From DATAAP01 sp041690495 (GTDB taxonomy: Bacteria; Pseudomonadota; Alphaproteobacteria; CACIAM-22H2), in contig JAWLHE010000012.1 of the NCBI GenBank assembly GCA_041690495.1, positions 1 to 64,000 on the forward strand: DNA of 64,000 bases. The letters are read 5' to 3'. Position numbers and translations under genes: made by a program. Below, one piece after another: positions 53,169 through 61,261 of this stretch (position 1 is its first letter; every line of letters begins with the position of its first letter). The notes under the pieces were generated by a model, which did no database searches, was not told the origin of the DNA, and worked only from the letters and a program-made list of their open reading frames with translations.

Positions 53169-53789
53169 GTGATCGTCCGTATCGCGCGCCGGGCGCTGCT
53201 CCCGGCCCTATTGCTGACATCGGCACCGGCGCTGCAAGGCTGCATCGAGGCCGTGGTCGGCGCCGGCGCCACCGCCGGCGTCGCAGCGGTACAGGAGCGC
53301 GGCATCAAGGGCGCCGTCAGCGACACCGCCATCCGCGCCGAGATCAATCACTACTGGCTGCAGAAGGACGAAAAGCTGTTCGCCAACTGCAACCTGCAGA
53401 TCCACGAGGGCCGCGTGCTGGTGACCGGCGCCGTCAAGGACGCGGATACCCGCGCCGAGGCGATTCAGCTCGCCTGGAAGGCGAGCGGCGTGCGCGAGGT
53501 CATCAACGAGATCGAGGTCACCGACGAAGGCGGCTTCGGCACTTATGCGCGCGACACTTCGATCATTGCCGAGCTGCGCAGCAAGCTGCTGTTCGGAAAA
53601 GGCATTCAGTCGGTCAACTATTCGATCGAGTCGGTCAACGGAACGGTCTATCTTCTGGGCGTGGCACAGGACCAGGCAGAACTCGACCGCGTGCTCGACG
53701 TCGCGCGCAACGTGGGCTATGTGCGCCGCGTCGTCAGCCACGTGCTGATGAGGGACGACCCGCGGCGCTTCAAGCCGCCGGCGACCTGA
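53169..53789 (+). CDS. BON-domain lipoprotein, OsmY/DolP-like
   Basis: 206 residues from a GTG at 53169 with GGGGGGA before it; the frame extends upstream without a better start. The lipobox is ALQGC near residue 25. Two BON domains follow: SDTAIRAEINHYWLQKDEKL to VREVINEIEV, and SIIAELRSKLLFGKGIQSVN to VGYVRRVVSHVLM. Such lipoproteins bind phospholipid and maintain the outer membrane. It follows yraN by 34 bases. Confidence 0.9.
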   Translation: MIVRIARRALLPALLLTSAPALQGCIEAVVGAGATAGVAAVQERGIKGAVSDTAIRAEINHYWLQKDEKLFANCNLQIHEGRVLVTGAVKDADTRAEAIQLAWKASGVREVINEIEVTDEGGFGTYARDTSIIAELRSKLLFGKGIQSVNYSIESVNGTVYLLGVAQDQAELDRVLDVARNVGYVRRVVSHVLMRDDPRRFKPPAT

Positions 53790-53806
53790 CGCGGGCCGGT
53801 GCGGAA

Positions 53807-54625
53807 ATGGAGCCCGTCCGCACCGCGGTGTCCGTTCTCGAAGCGGTCGGACCGCTGCCCGACCACGCGATCGACCTCGCCGGGACGGCGCTGGCGCTGG
53901 CGGCCCTCGATCAGCCGCAGGCCGATCTCGAGAGCTATCGCGAACATCTCGCGGCGCTCGGCCGCGCGGTCGCGGCGCTCGACGCCCCGGCACGCGGGCG
54001 CGCCGAGGCGCTGCGCGAGGTGCTGGTCGGGCAGTTCGGCTATGCCGGGGACCGCGACACGTATGACGATCTCGACAATGCCAACCTGATGCGCGTCATC
54101 GACCGCCGCCGCGGCCTGCCGGTGGCGCTGTCGATCCTGTGGCTGCACGCGGCACGCGCGCAGGGCTGGGCGGCCGAAGGCTTGAATTTCCCGAGCCATT
54201 TCCTTATCCGGCTCGACAGCGGCCGCAGCCATGTCGTGCTCGACCCGTTCGACGGCGGGGCGCTGCGCACCGCCGACGAGCTGCACGAGCTGCGCCGCCG
54301 CCTCGGCCGCAACCGGGGCTCCGCGGCCAACGACTTCGCGATGGTCGGCAACCGCGCCATCCTTCTGCGCCTGCAGAACAACATCAAGCTGCGGCTGCTC
54401 CAGGCCGGGTTCGCCGAGCAGGCCCTTGCGGTGGTCGAGCGCATGGTGGTGATCGCGCCGGCCGAGCCGGCGCTCTGGCACGAATGTGCGGGCCTGCATC
54501 GCGAACTCGGCAATCTGCGAACGGCCATCGCCTGTCTCGAGCGGGTGATCCTGCTTGCCGACGACGAGGCGACGCGCCAAGGTGTCGCCGCGGAGCTCCA
54601 TGCGCTCCGCGGCAAGCTGAACTGA
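53807..54625 (+). CDS. SirB1-family protein (transglutaminase-like domain plus TPR)
   Basis: 272 residues from the ATG at 53807, 17 bases after the BON gene stop. The central part has the transglutaminase-like core seen in SirB1/YchA proteins (NLMRVIDRRRGLPVALSILW, then AEGLNFPSHFLIRL); the usual catalytic Cys is missing, as in much of this family. The C-terminal 80 residues look like TPR repeats (LLQAGFAEQALAVVERMVVI and LHRELGNLRTAIACLERVI). Function unknown. Confidence 0.85.
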   Translation: MEPVRTAVSVLEAVGPLPDHAIDLAGTALALAALDQPQADLESYREHLAALGRAVAALDAPARGRAEALREVLVGQFGYAGDRDTYDDLDNANLMRVIDRRRGLPVALSILWLHAARAQGWAAEGLNFPSHFLIRLDSGRSHVVLDPFDGGALRTADELHELRRRLGRNRGSAANDFAMVGNRAILLRLQNNIKLRLLQAGFAEQALAVVERMVVIAPAEPALWHECAGLHRELGNLRTAIACLERVILLADDEATRQGVAAELHALRGKLN

Positions 54626-54650
54626 CGCGATCCTTCTTTCCGGTAATCCG

Positions 54651-55616
54651 ATGAGCCTGTCCGTCGCCATCCAGATGGATCCCATCGAAGGGATCAATAT
54701 CGACGCCGATTCGACCTTCGCGCTCGCGCTCGAGGCGCAGGCGCGCGGCCACACATTGTTGCACTATCTGCCGCAGCACCTGACGTTCTGGCACGGCACG
54801 GTGCGCGCCAAGGCGCGGCCGCTGACCGTGCGGCGCGAGCGCGGCAACCATTTCACGCTCGGCGCGTTCGAGGCGGTCGATCTGCGCAAGGTCGACGTGG
54901 TGCTGATGCGCCAGGATCCGCCCTTCGACATGGCGTACATCACCGCAACGCACATTCTGGAGCACATCCACCCCGACACGCTGGTGGTCAACGACCCCGT
55001 GCACGTGCGGAATGCGCCGGAGAAGCTGTTCGTCACGCATTTCCCCGAATTGATGCCGCCGACCCTGATCACGTCGGACCCGGCGGAGATCGCCGCCTTC
55101 CGCGCCGAGCATCAGGACCTCATCATCAAGCCGCTGTTCGGCAACGGCGGCGCCGGCGTCTTCCACGTCACGCCCGAGGACGAGAACCTCAACGCGCTGC
55201 TCGAGATGTTCACCAGCCGCTCGCGCGAGCCGGTGATCCTGCAGCGCTACCTGCCGGAGATCCGCGGCGGCGACAAGCGCATCATTCTGGTCGACGGCAA
55301 GGCCGCAGGCGCCGTGATGCGCGTGCCGCCCAAGGGCGAGGCGCGCGCCAACCTCCATGTCGGCGGCAAGGCCGTGAAGACGACGCTGTCCAGGCGCGAG
55401 CGCGAGATCTGCGAGGCGATCGGCCCGACGCTGGCCGAGCGCGGTCTCATCTTCGTCGGCATCGACGTGATCGGCGACTACCTGACCGAGATCAACGTGA
55501 CCTCGCCGACCGGCATCCAGGAGATCGACCGCTTCGACGGCATCAGCATCGAGGCGCAGATCTGGGACGCGATCGAGGCGCGCATCGGGGCGAGGCCGGC
55601 GAAAAAGCGCGCCTGA
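54651..55616 (+). CDS. gshB: Glutathione synthetase
   Basis: 321 residues. The N-terminal domain opens MSLSVAIQMDPIEGINIDAD; then VLMRQDPPFDMAYITATHIL. The ATP-grasp domain has ADLIIKPLFGNGGAGVF-like DLIIKPLFGNGGAGVFHV, EPVILQRYLPEIRGGDKRII and VIGDYLTEINVTSPTGIQEI, all diagnostic for bacterial GshB. It joins gamma-glutamylcysteine and glycine using ATP. No gshA is in the window. Confidence 0.97.
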   Translation: MSLSVAIQMDPIEGINIDADSTFALALEAQARGHTLLHYLPQHLTFWHGTVRAKARPLTVRRERGNHFTLGAFEAVDLRKVDVVLMRQDPPFDMAYITATHILEHIHPDTLVVNDPVHVRNAPEKLFVTHFPELMPPTLITSDPAEIAAFRAEHQDLIIKPLFGNGGAGVFHVTPEDENLNALLEMFTSRSREPVILQRYLPEIRGGDKRIILVDGKAAGAVMRVPPKGEARANLHVGGKAVKTTLSRREREICEAIGPTLAERGLIFVGIDVIGDYLTEINVTSPTGIQEIDRFDGISIEAQIWDAIEARIGARPAKKRA

Positions 55617-55806
55617 CGAAATCCGGGACGCACTTAACCGGCGATCGCCGGCCGGGTGCTTCACTGCTTCAGCAGCAAGTGCAGTTGCCGGGTTTGGCGC
55701 TCCCGTCGCACGCCCGTCTCCCTGCTTCAGCGTAGTCCGGTCGGCTTCCGCCGCGAGCGCATAAGCGCCTGACTTTCCGGTTCCCGCCGCTTCACCGCTT
55801 CGCGCC

Positions 55807-55882
55807 CGTGTGCGGCGGGCCGCCCGGTCTCCGGACCGGCATCATTGGGAGCATAGAGGATTCCGGAGACGAGCCGCACGCG
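55807..55882. other. Long two-part hairpin, possible structured RNA or processing site
   Basis: CGTGTGCGGC (55807-55816) pairs with GCCGCACGCG (55873-55882), ten base pairs including one G-U. Inside it GTCTCCGGA (55827-55835) pairs perfectly with TCCGGAGAC (55862-55870), leaving a 26-base loop. Ten and two unpaired bases separate the stems. No U-tract follows on either strand, and no known RNA family was recognised. Confidence 0.4.
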
Positions 55883-55997
55883 CGGGGGAGGCCAGGCTGG
55901 ACACAGCGGCCCCCGGCGCGAATGCACCCGGTTCGTTCTCGCCGTCAAGGGCGCCGCCTTCGATGCCCCTTGCCGATGTGCCTTCGCCATGTTAATA

Positions 55998-56011
55998 ACT
56001 GACCAGTCAGT
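55998..56011. promoter_or_regulatory. TetR operator palindrome
   Basis: ACTGACCAGTCAGT: arms ACTGAC and GTCAGT are perfect reverse complements around CA. Flanks add further AT symmetry. It lies 16 bases before the TetR start, in a typical place for autoregulation of the efflux operon. Confidence 0.7.
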
Positions 56012-56027
56012 AATTTGAGATATAGCC

Positions 56028-56660
56028 ATGACCGCCCCCGTCCGCTTTCACCGCCGCAAGGACGCCCGCCCGGGCGAGCTGATCGAAGCGGCGCTGGCCT
56101 GCTTCGCCGAGCGCGGATTCGCGGCGACCCGGCTCGACGACATCGCCGCGCGGGCCGGAGTCAGCAAGGGCACGGTCTATCTCTACTTTCCGAGCAAGGA
56201 GGAGCTGTTCAAGGCGGTGGTGCGCGAATCGCTGCTGCCGAATATCGAGCAGGCCGAGTCCCTCCTTGCCCGATCGGACATGTCGGCGGCCGAGCAGCTC
56301 CGCCGGCTGATGGAATTCCTCACCGTGCGCATGGCGACGTCGCCGGTCGGCATCATCCCCAAGCTGGTGATCACCGAGGCGGGCAACTTTCCCGACATCG
56401 CGCGCTTCTACCTCGAGACCGTCATCCATCGCGGCTTTGCCCTGGTCGGCGGCGTGATCGAGCGCGGCATCGCCGCTGGCGAGTTCCGCGCCGTCGATGT
56501 GCGTCACACCACCTTCTGCATCGTCGCGCCGGTCCTGCTGACCGGCCTGTGGCGCCACTCGCTCGCGCGTTTCGAGCCGGACGCGATGAATCCCGACGCA
56601 CTGTGGCGCACCCATGCCGAGCTGATCGTGCGCGGCCTTTTGAAGGAGTCCGGACCATGA
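56028..56660 (+). CDS. TetR/AcrR-family repressor of an efflux operon
   Basis: 210 residues. The N-terminal helix-turn-helix (about 15-60) includes ALACFAERGFAATRLDDIAA and GVSKGTVYLYFPSKEELFKA. The C-terminal ligand domain resembles TetR_C of the AcrR type, with a VITEAGNFPDIARFYLETVI segment. It is the first gene of an operon with HlyD, ABC-ATPase and ABC-permease genes (ATGA overlaps throughout). A palindrome 16 bases upstream is the likely operator, so it should repress its own operon until a drug or metabolite binds. Confidence 0.93.
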   Translation: MTAPVRFHRRKDARPGELIEAALACFAERGFAATRLDDIAARAGVSKGTVYLYFPSKEELFKAVVRESLLPNIEQAESLLARSDMSAAEQLRRLMEFLTVRMATSPVGIIPKLVITEAGNFPDIARFYLETVIHRGFALVGGVIERGIAAGEFRAVDVRHTTFCIVAPVLLTGLWRHSLARFEPDAMNPDALWRTHAELIVRGLLKESGP

Positions 56661-57616
56661 GCTGGTTTGCGGAGATCGGCACATGGTTCGCGGGACTGCT
56701 GACCGCATTCGGCATCGGCGCCGGCACGCCGGAAAACATCTATCATGGCTATGTCGAGGGGGAGTACGTGCGCGTGGCGGCGCCGCTCGGCGGGCGGCTC
56801 GAGCGGCTCGCGGTCACGCGCGGCGACCGCGTCGAACCCGGCGCCTTGCTGTTCGCGCTCGACCTGACCGAAGCGACGGCCGAGCGCGACCGCACCGCAG
56901 CGGCCCTCGCGCAGGCGCGCGCCAATCTCGAGGACTTGCGCAAGGGCAGGCGCACGGCGGAACTCGAGGTCATCGCCGCTCAGAAGGACCAGGCCGAGGC
57001 GGCGCTGCGCCTGTCCGAAGCACAGCTTCGCCGGCAGGAATCGCTGCTCGCCTCGGGTACCGCCTCGCGCGAGCGCGTCGACGAGGCGCGCAGCGCACGC
57101 GACCGCGACCGCGCGCGCGTCGCCGAGCTGACCTCGCAGCTCGAGGTCGGACGGCTGCCCGCGCGCGAGGACGAGATCCAGGCCGCGGAAGCTGCGGTCC
57201 GCGTCGCCGCCGCGGCGCTGGCGAAGGCAGAACAGCAGCTCGCCGATTCGGCCCCGGTTGCCGCCGAGCAGGCGCTGGTCGAGGAGACGTATTACCGTCC
57301 CGGCGAATGGGTGCCGGCGGCCTCGCCTGTCGTGTCGCTGCTGCCGCCGGAGAACGTGAAGATCCGCTTCTACATCCCGGAGACGCGACTCGGCGCGCTT
57401 GCCATGGGACAACGGATCGCCGTGCGCTGCGATGCCTGCCCGCCGGGCCAGACCGCGCAGATCAGCTTCATCGCCTCCGCCGCCGAATACACGCCGCCCG
57501 TCATCTACAGCAACGAGAGCCGCGCCAAGCTCGTCTTTCGTGTCGAGGCGCGGCCCGACCCGGCGACCGACCGGCTCCATCCCGGCCAGCCCGTCGACGT
57601 GCGGCTCGCGCCATGA
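56657..57616 (+). CDS. HlyD-family membrane fusion protein
   Basis: 319 residues starting at the ATG at 56657 overlapping the TetR stop. An N-terminal hydrophobic segment (about 7-25) anchors it in the inner membrane. The biotinyl-lipoyl half-domain (GEYVRVAAPLGGRLERLAVT) and the matching second half late in the protein (EETYYRPGEWVPAASPVVSL) enclose a long coiled coil (about 80-200, rich in AEL/AEA repeats). It links the ABC transporter to the outer membrane or periplasm for export. Confidence 0.92.
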   Translation: MSWFAEIGTWFAGLLTAFGIGAGTPENIYHGYVEGEYVRVAAPLGGRLERLAVTRGDRVEPGALLFALDLTEATAERDRTAAALAQARANLEDLRKGRRTAELEVIAAQKDQAEAALRLSEAQLRRQESLLASGTASRERVDEARSARDRDRARVAELTSQLEVGRLPAREDEIQAAEAAVRVAAAALAKAEQQLADSAPVAAEQALVEETYYRPGEWVPAASPVVSLLPPENVKIRFYIPETRLGALAMGQRIAVRCDACPPGQTAQISFIASAAEYTPPVIYSNESRAKLVFRVEARPDPATDRLHPGQPVDVRLAP

Positions 57617-58539
57617 ATGCGGCGCCGGCGATCGACGTCAGCGGCCTCGGCAAGTCGTTCAACGGCAGGCCGGCGGTGCGCGACGTGTCGCTGCGCGTCG
57701 AGCGCGGGCAGATCTACGGCTTCCTCGGCCCCAACGGCAGCGGCAAGACGACGACGATCCGCATGCTGTGCGGCCTGCTGACGCCCGATACCGGATCGGG
57801 CACGTGCCTCGGCTTCGACATCCTGCGCGACGCGGCGCAGATCAAGCGCCGCATCGGCTACATGACGCAGCGCTTCAGCTTCTACGAGGACCTGAGCGTG
57901 CGCGAGAATCTCGACTTCGTCGCGCGCATGTACGCGGTGCCGCGGCGGCGCCGCGCGGTCGCCGAGGCGGTCGAGCGGCTCGGCCTCGCCGACCGGCAGA
58001 CGCAGCTCGCCGGCGCGCTGTCGGGCGGCTGGAAGCAGCGGCTGGCCCTCGCCGCGTGCCTGCTGCACGAACCCGAGCTGCTGCTGCTCGACGAGCCGAC
58101 GGCCGGCGTCGATCCCAAGGCGCGGCGCGAGTTCTGGGACGAGATCCACGCCCTCGCCGAGAACGGACTCACCGTGCTGGTCAGCACCCACTACATGGAC
58201 GAGGCGGAGCGCTGCCATTCGATCGCCTACATCGCCTATGGCCGTCTCCTGACGCACGGCACGGTCGACGAGGTGGTCGCCGGGGCCGGGCTGTCCACAT
58301 GGTCGTTGAGCGGGCCCGGCGTTCCGCGCGTGCGCGAGAATCTGGCCCATGCGCCCGGTGTCGAGTTCGTGGCGCCATTCGGAAACAACCTGCACCTGAG
58401 CGGCACCGACCGCGCGGCGCTCGAGGCGGCGATCGCGCCCTATCGCGGCGCACCCGACCTGACCTGGAGCGAGACGGAGCCCGGCCTCGAGGACGTGTTC
58501 ATCCTGCTGATGCAGCGCGCGGAGGCGCAGCCGCGATGA
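57613..58539 (+). CDS. ABC transporter ATP-binding protein (multidrug-type export)
   Basis: 308 residues, start overlapping the HlyD stop (ATGA). Walker A GPNGSGKTTT, Q-loop MTQRFSFYEDLSV, signature LSGGWKQRLALA and Walker B LLLLDEPTAGVDP with H-loop VSTHYMDEAER are intact. The subfamily is that of CcmA/YhiH/DrrA-type exporters. The C-terminal 90 residues form the extension common in ABC-2 partners. Works with the next-gene permease. Confidence 0.95.
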   Translation: MNAAPAIDVSGLGKSFNGRPAVRDVSLRVERGQIYGFLGPNGSGKTTTIRMLCGLLTPDTGSGTCLGFDILRDAAQIKRRIGYMTQRFSFYEDLSVRENLDFVARMYAVPRRRRAVAEAVERLGLADRQTQLAGALSGGWKQRLALAACLLHEPELLLLDEPTAGVDPKARREFWDEIHALAENGLTVLVSTHYMDEAERCHSIAYIAYGRLLTHGTVDEVVAGAGLSTWSLSGPGVPRVRENLAHAPGVEFVAPFGNNLHLSGTDRAALEAAIAPYRGAPDLTWSETEPGLEDVFILLMQRAEAQPR

Positions 58540-59675
58540 AGGATCTGCATTTTCGCGCGGCGCGGCTGATGGCGATGCTGGTCAAGGAGTTCGTGCAGAT
58601 GCGGCGCGACCGGCTGACCTTCGCCATGATGATCGGCATTCCGATCATGCAGCTCATCCTGTTCGGCTTCGCCATCAATTCCGATCCCAAGGCGCTGCCG
58701 ACCGTACTGCACGTCGCCGACGACAGCCCGTTTGCGCGCAGTTTCGTCAGTGCTCTGGAGAACTCCGGCTATTTCCGCATCGTGGCGCAGGAGCGCGACC
58801 CGCGCGACGTCGGCCGCATGCTGCAGGAAGGCGACGTCCAGTTCGCGGTGACGATTCCGGTCGGCTTCGGCCGCGATCTCGTGCGCGGGACGCGGCCCGT
58901 GGTGCTGGTCGAGGCCGATGCGACCGATCCCGCCGCCACCAGCAACGCGGTCGCGGCGTTGATGACGGTGGCGCGCACGGCCTTCGACACGGAGCTGACC
59001 GGGCCGCTGGCCAAGCTGCGCAGCGGCGCCGATCCGGTCGAGCTGCGCCTGCACCGCCGCTACAACCCGGAGGGCATCAGCCAGTACAACGTCGTGCCCG
59101 GCCTGGTCGGCGTGGTGCTGACCATGACGATGGTGATCATGACGGCGCTGGCGGTGACGCGCGAGCACGAGCGCGGCACGATGGAGAACCTGCTGGCGAT
59201 GCCGGTGCGGCCGCTCGAGGTGATGCTGGGCAAGATCGTGCCCTACATCGCCGTCGGCTACATCCAGGTCGTCGTTCTTCTGCTGGCCGCGCGGTTCATC
59301 TTCGACGTGCCGATGTTCGGCAGCTATCTGCTGCTCTCGCTGGTGCTGGTGCTTTTCATCGCCGCCAATCTCGCGGTCGGCTTCACCTTCTCGACCATCG
59401 CGCGCAACCAGCTCCAGGCGATGCAGATGTCGTTCTTCTTCTTCCTGCCCTCGATCATGCTGTCGGGCTTCATGTTCCCGTTCCGCGGCATGCCCGGCTG
59501 GGCGCAGGTTCTGGGCGAGGCGCTGCCGCTGACCCATTTCCTGCGCATCGTCCGTGGCATCCTGCTCAAGGGCAGCGGCATCGCCGAGATCGCCGCCGAA
59601 ACCGCGGCGCTGGCCGCCTTCCTCCTGGTCGCCGGCTCCGTCGCGCTCCTGCGCTACCGGCAAACGCTGGACTGA
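58536..59675 (+). CDS. ABC-2 type transporter permease
   Basis: 379 residues, start overlapping the ATPase stop (ATGA). One N-terminal helix (FAMMIGIPIMQLILFGFAIN) precedes a periplasmic domain of about 130 residues, then five helices. Pattern as in YhhJ/YbhR/YbhS: VTREHERGTMENLLAMPVRP and LSGFMFPFRGMPGWAQVLGE are typical ABC2_membrane motifs. Only one permease is present, so it is expected to work as a homodimer. Substrate is unknown; antibiotic or dye export is the usual role. Confidence 0.94.
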   Translation: MKDLHFRAARLMAMLVKEFVQMRRDRLTFAMMIGIPIMQLILFGFAINSDPKALPTVLHVADDSPFARSFVSALENSGYFRIVAQERDPRDVGRMLQEGDVQFAVTIPVGFGRDLVRGTRPVVLVEADATDPAATSNAVAALMTVARTAFDTELTGPLAKLRSGADPVELRLHRRYNPEGISQYNVVPGLVGVVLTMTMVIMTALAVTREHERGTMENLLAMPVRPLEVMLGKIVPYIAVGYIQVVVLLLAARFIFDVPMFGSYLLLSLVLVLFIAANLAVGFTFSTIARNQLQAMQMSFFFFLPSIMLSGFMFPFRGMPGWAQVLGEALPLTHFLRIVRGILLKGSGIAEIAAETAALAAFLLVAGSVALLRYRQTLD

Positions 59676-59763
59676 GATGACCGGCAGAGATCAGGCGGTC
59701 GGCGAACTTGCAGCGCTTTGAATCCGGGGCCATCTCAGCCGGGTGTCAACGACGGAGGTCCCG

Positions 59764-60420
59764 ATGAAGCAGATCTTCCCCGATCTCTGGCAGACGAACC
59801 CAGAGCAGCCGCTGCCAAACGTGCCCGAGCTTGTCACCCGTGCCTATCTGGTCACGCGGCCCGACGGCAACCTCCTTTTCTACAGCACCGGCCTCGAAGA
59901 CGAGCACCGGGCGATCCAGTCGCTTGGCGGCGCGGCGCGCCAGTATCTTTCGCACGTCGACGAGGCGGGTCCGGCACTCGCTGCGATCAAGGCGCGCTTC
60001 GGGTCCGAGCTGTGGGGTCACGAGATCGAGGCCGAGGCCGTGCGCAGGCGCAGCGGCGTGGCGCCCGACCGCACGTTTTCCGGACCGGAAATCCATCTGG
60101 ACAATCTCGAAGTCATGCCTCTGCCCGGCCACACCGCCAGCAGCACCAGCTATCTCTACCGCTCACCGCACGGCCGGACCTATCTGTTTACGGGCGACAC
60201 GATCGGTCGCGATAGTAACGGTGTCTGGACCGCTGGCTATCTCCCGTTCAGCGACAGGGCGAAACTCATTGCGGCGCTCCGCCATCTGGCGACGCTGAGA
60301 CCGGATGTGATCTTGTCCAGCGCCTTCGGAGGGAGGCACCCGTACGCGGAGGTGACGGCCGAGAGCTGGCGAGCAGCGGTGGACGAAGCGCTCATGCCAC
60401 TGACGCAAACAGCCGCGTGA
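59764..60420 (+). CDS. MBL-fold protein with degenerate metal-binding motif
   Basis: 218 residues from the ATG at 59764, with GGAGG five bases upstream; an in-frame GTG at 59743 is less likely. The fold shows in MKQIFPDLWQT, EVMPLPGHTASSTSYLY and YLFTGDTIGRDS, matching motifs 3 and 4 of metallo-beta-lactamase proteins. The HxHxDH motif is replaced by LSHVDEAGPA with a later GHEIEAEAV, so metal binding must differ or be partly lost. Substrate unknown. Confidence 0.8.
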   Translation: MKQIFPDLWQTNPEQPLPNVPELVTRAYLVTRPDGNLLFYSTGLEDEHRAIQSLGGAARQYLSHVDEAGPALAAIKARFGSELWGHEIEAEAVRRRSGVAPDRTFSGPEIHLDNLEVMPLPGHTASSTSYLYRSPHGRTYLFTGDTIGRDSNGVWTAGYLPFSDRAKLIAALRHLATLRPDVILSSAFGGRHPYAEVTAESWRAAVDEALMPLTQTAA

Positions 60421-60460
60421 GCTGCCTGGTCGCACATACCGGCTGGACGCCGCGTACTGC

Positions 60461-61087
60461 CTAAAGGCCGCACAGACGGTAGCGGCCGAGATCGAAGTGC
60501 AGATGATCGGCGTGCCAGACGTCGTGGTTCGGGGTCAGCACGACGCTGAACCAGCCGCACGCCTCGCGCGCCACCGCGCGCAGGAAGGCGCCGCGCGGGC
60601 CGGGATCACGCCAGTGGCTCTTCACGGCGACGTGCGGACCGCCCTCTATCTCGAACGCAGCGATGTCGATGGCGCGTCCGGAGGCGTGCTCGCTCAGCCG
60701 GCCGCCGCCCGTGCGCATGCGGCAGCTATAGGCGCCGATCTGGCGGACGCGTGCGACCGGCCTGCCGAAGTGCCGCAGCGCGGCCGGCTGGATCACGCGT
60801 TCGTCGAACTCGGCGAGGCGCAGCGCGAGCGGACAGCTCAGGATCGCGACCGGCTCGATCGCAGAGCGTGTCGAATGCAGCGCGAGACTGTCGGCAACCG
60901 CGCAGCCGCGCCGGGCAGCAGGCACGGCCGTCAAAGCGAACGATGCGCTGCGCGCGCCCAGCGCATCGAGACAGGCAGCCCCCGTCGGCGGCGGCGGTAC
61001 CGGCGGCGCGACCGCATGCGGTGCACCGCACGCCGCAAGGATCCCGAGGGCGAAGAGCAGGACCGCCGCACGCACCGGGAATCTCAT
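60461..61087 (-). CDS. Extensin-family (DUF882-like/peptidase M15-type) lipoprotein
   Basis: 208 residues from the ATG at 61087. A lipobox LAAC near residue 20 follows a hydrophobic signal. The C-terminal half is the extensin-like domain (Cys-rich, LRHFGRPVARVRQIGAYSCR, RLSEHASGRAIDIAAFEIEG, and HDVWHADHLHFDLGRYRLCG), including the SEHxxGxAxD and HxHxD metal-ligand motif of LAS/M15 peptidases. It may cut or bind peptidoglycan at the outer membrane; activity is inferred from the conserved ligands. Confidence 0.87.
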   Translation of the reverse strand: MRFPVRAAVLLFALGILAACGAPHAVAPPVPPPPTGAACLDALGARSASFALTAVPAARRGCAVADSLALHSTRSAIEPVAILSCPLALRLAEFDERVIQPAALRHFGRPVARVRQIGAYSCRMRTGGGRLSEHASGRAIDIAAFEIEGGPHVAVKSHWRDPGPRGAFLRAVAREACGWFSVVLTPNHDVWHADHLHFDLGRYRLCGL

Positions 61088-61220
61088 CGTCAAGGCCGTC
61101 GCTCCAACATGGCTGCACATGGCCGGCAAGGTTCGCGCGGAGAACGGGCAAGGCCGCCGGCGCATTCCGCCGCATCCCGGCCTTGACCGGCGGCCGGCGC
61201 TGCCGCATGCTTCCCGCTAA

Positions 61221-61238
61221 TATTTGCATTTGCAAATA
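61221..61238. promoter_or_regulatory. MarR-type operator palindrome
   Basis: TATTTGCATTTGCAAATA: perfect eight-base arms TATTTGCA and TGCAAATA around TT. It lies 23 bases before the flavin-dependent oxidoreductase start, whose operon ends with a MarR-type gene. It is the most AT-rich point of the local DNA. Confidence 0.72.
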
Positions 61239-61261
61239 ACCTGCCTGCGAGGGAGACCGCC

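Larger units (their letters stand above)
55617..56027. other. Non-coding region upstream of the TetR efflux operon
   Basis: About 410 bases without a credible gene. It holds a perfect 14-base palindrome CCGGCGATCGCCGG at 55638-55651, several short GCTTCA-type repeats, a long hairpin at 55807-55882, and the TetR operator at 55998-56011. Open frames on either strand are weak and unlike known proteins. Confidence 0.5.

Noticed and set aside
55727..56029. A 100-codon minus-strand frame in the gene-free stretch before the TetR gene
   Set aside because: No ribosome binding site, no known domain, and it covers the operator and the hairpin; judged non-coding.
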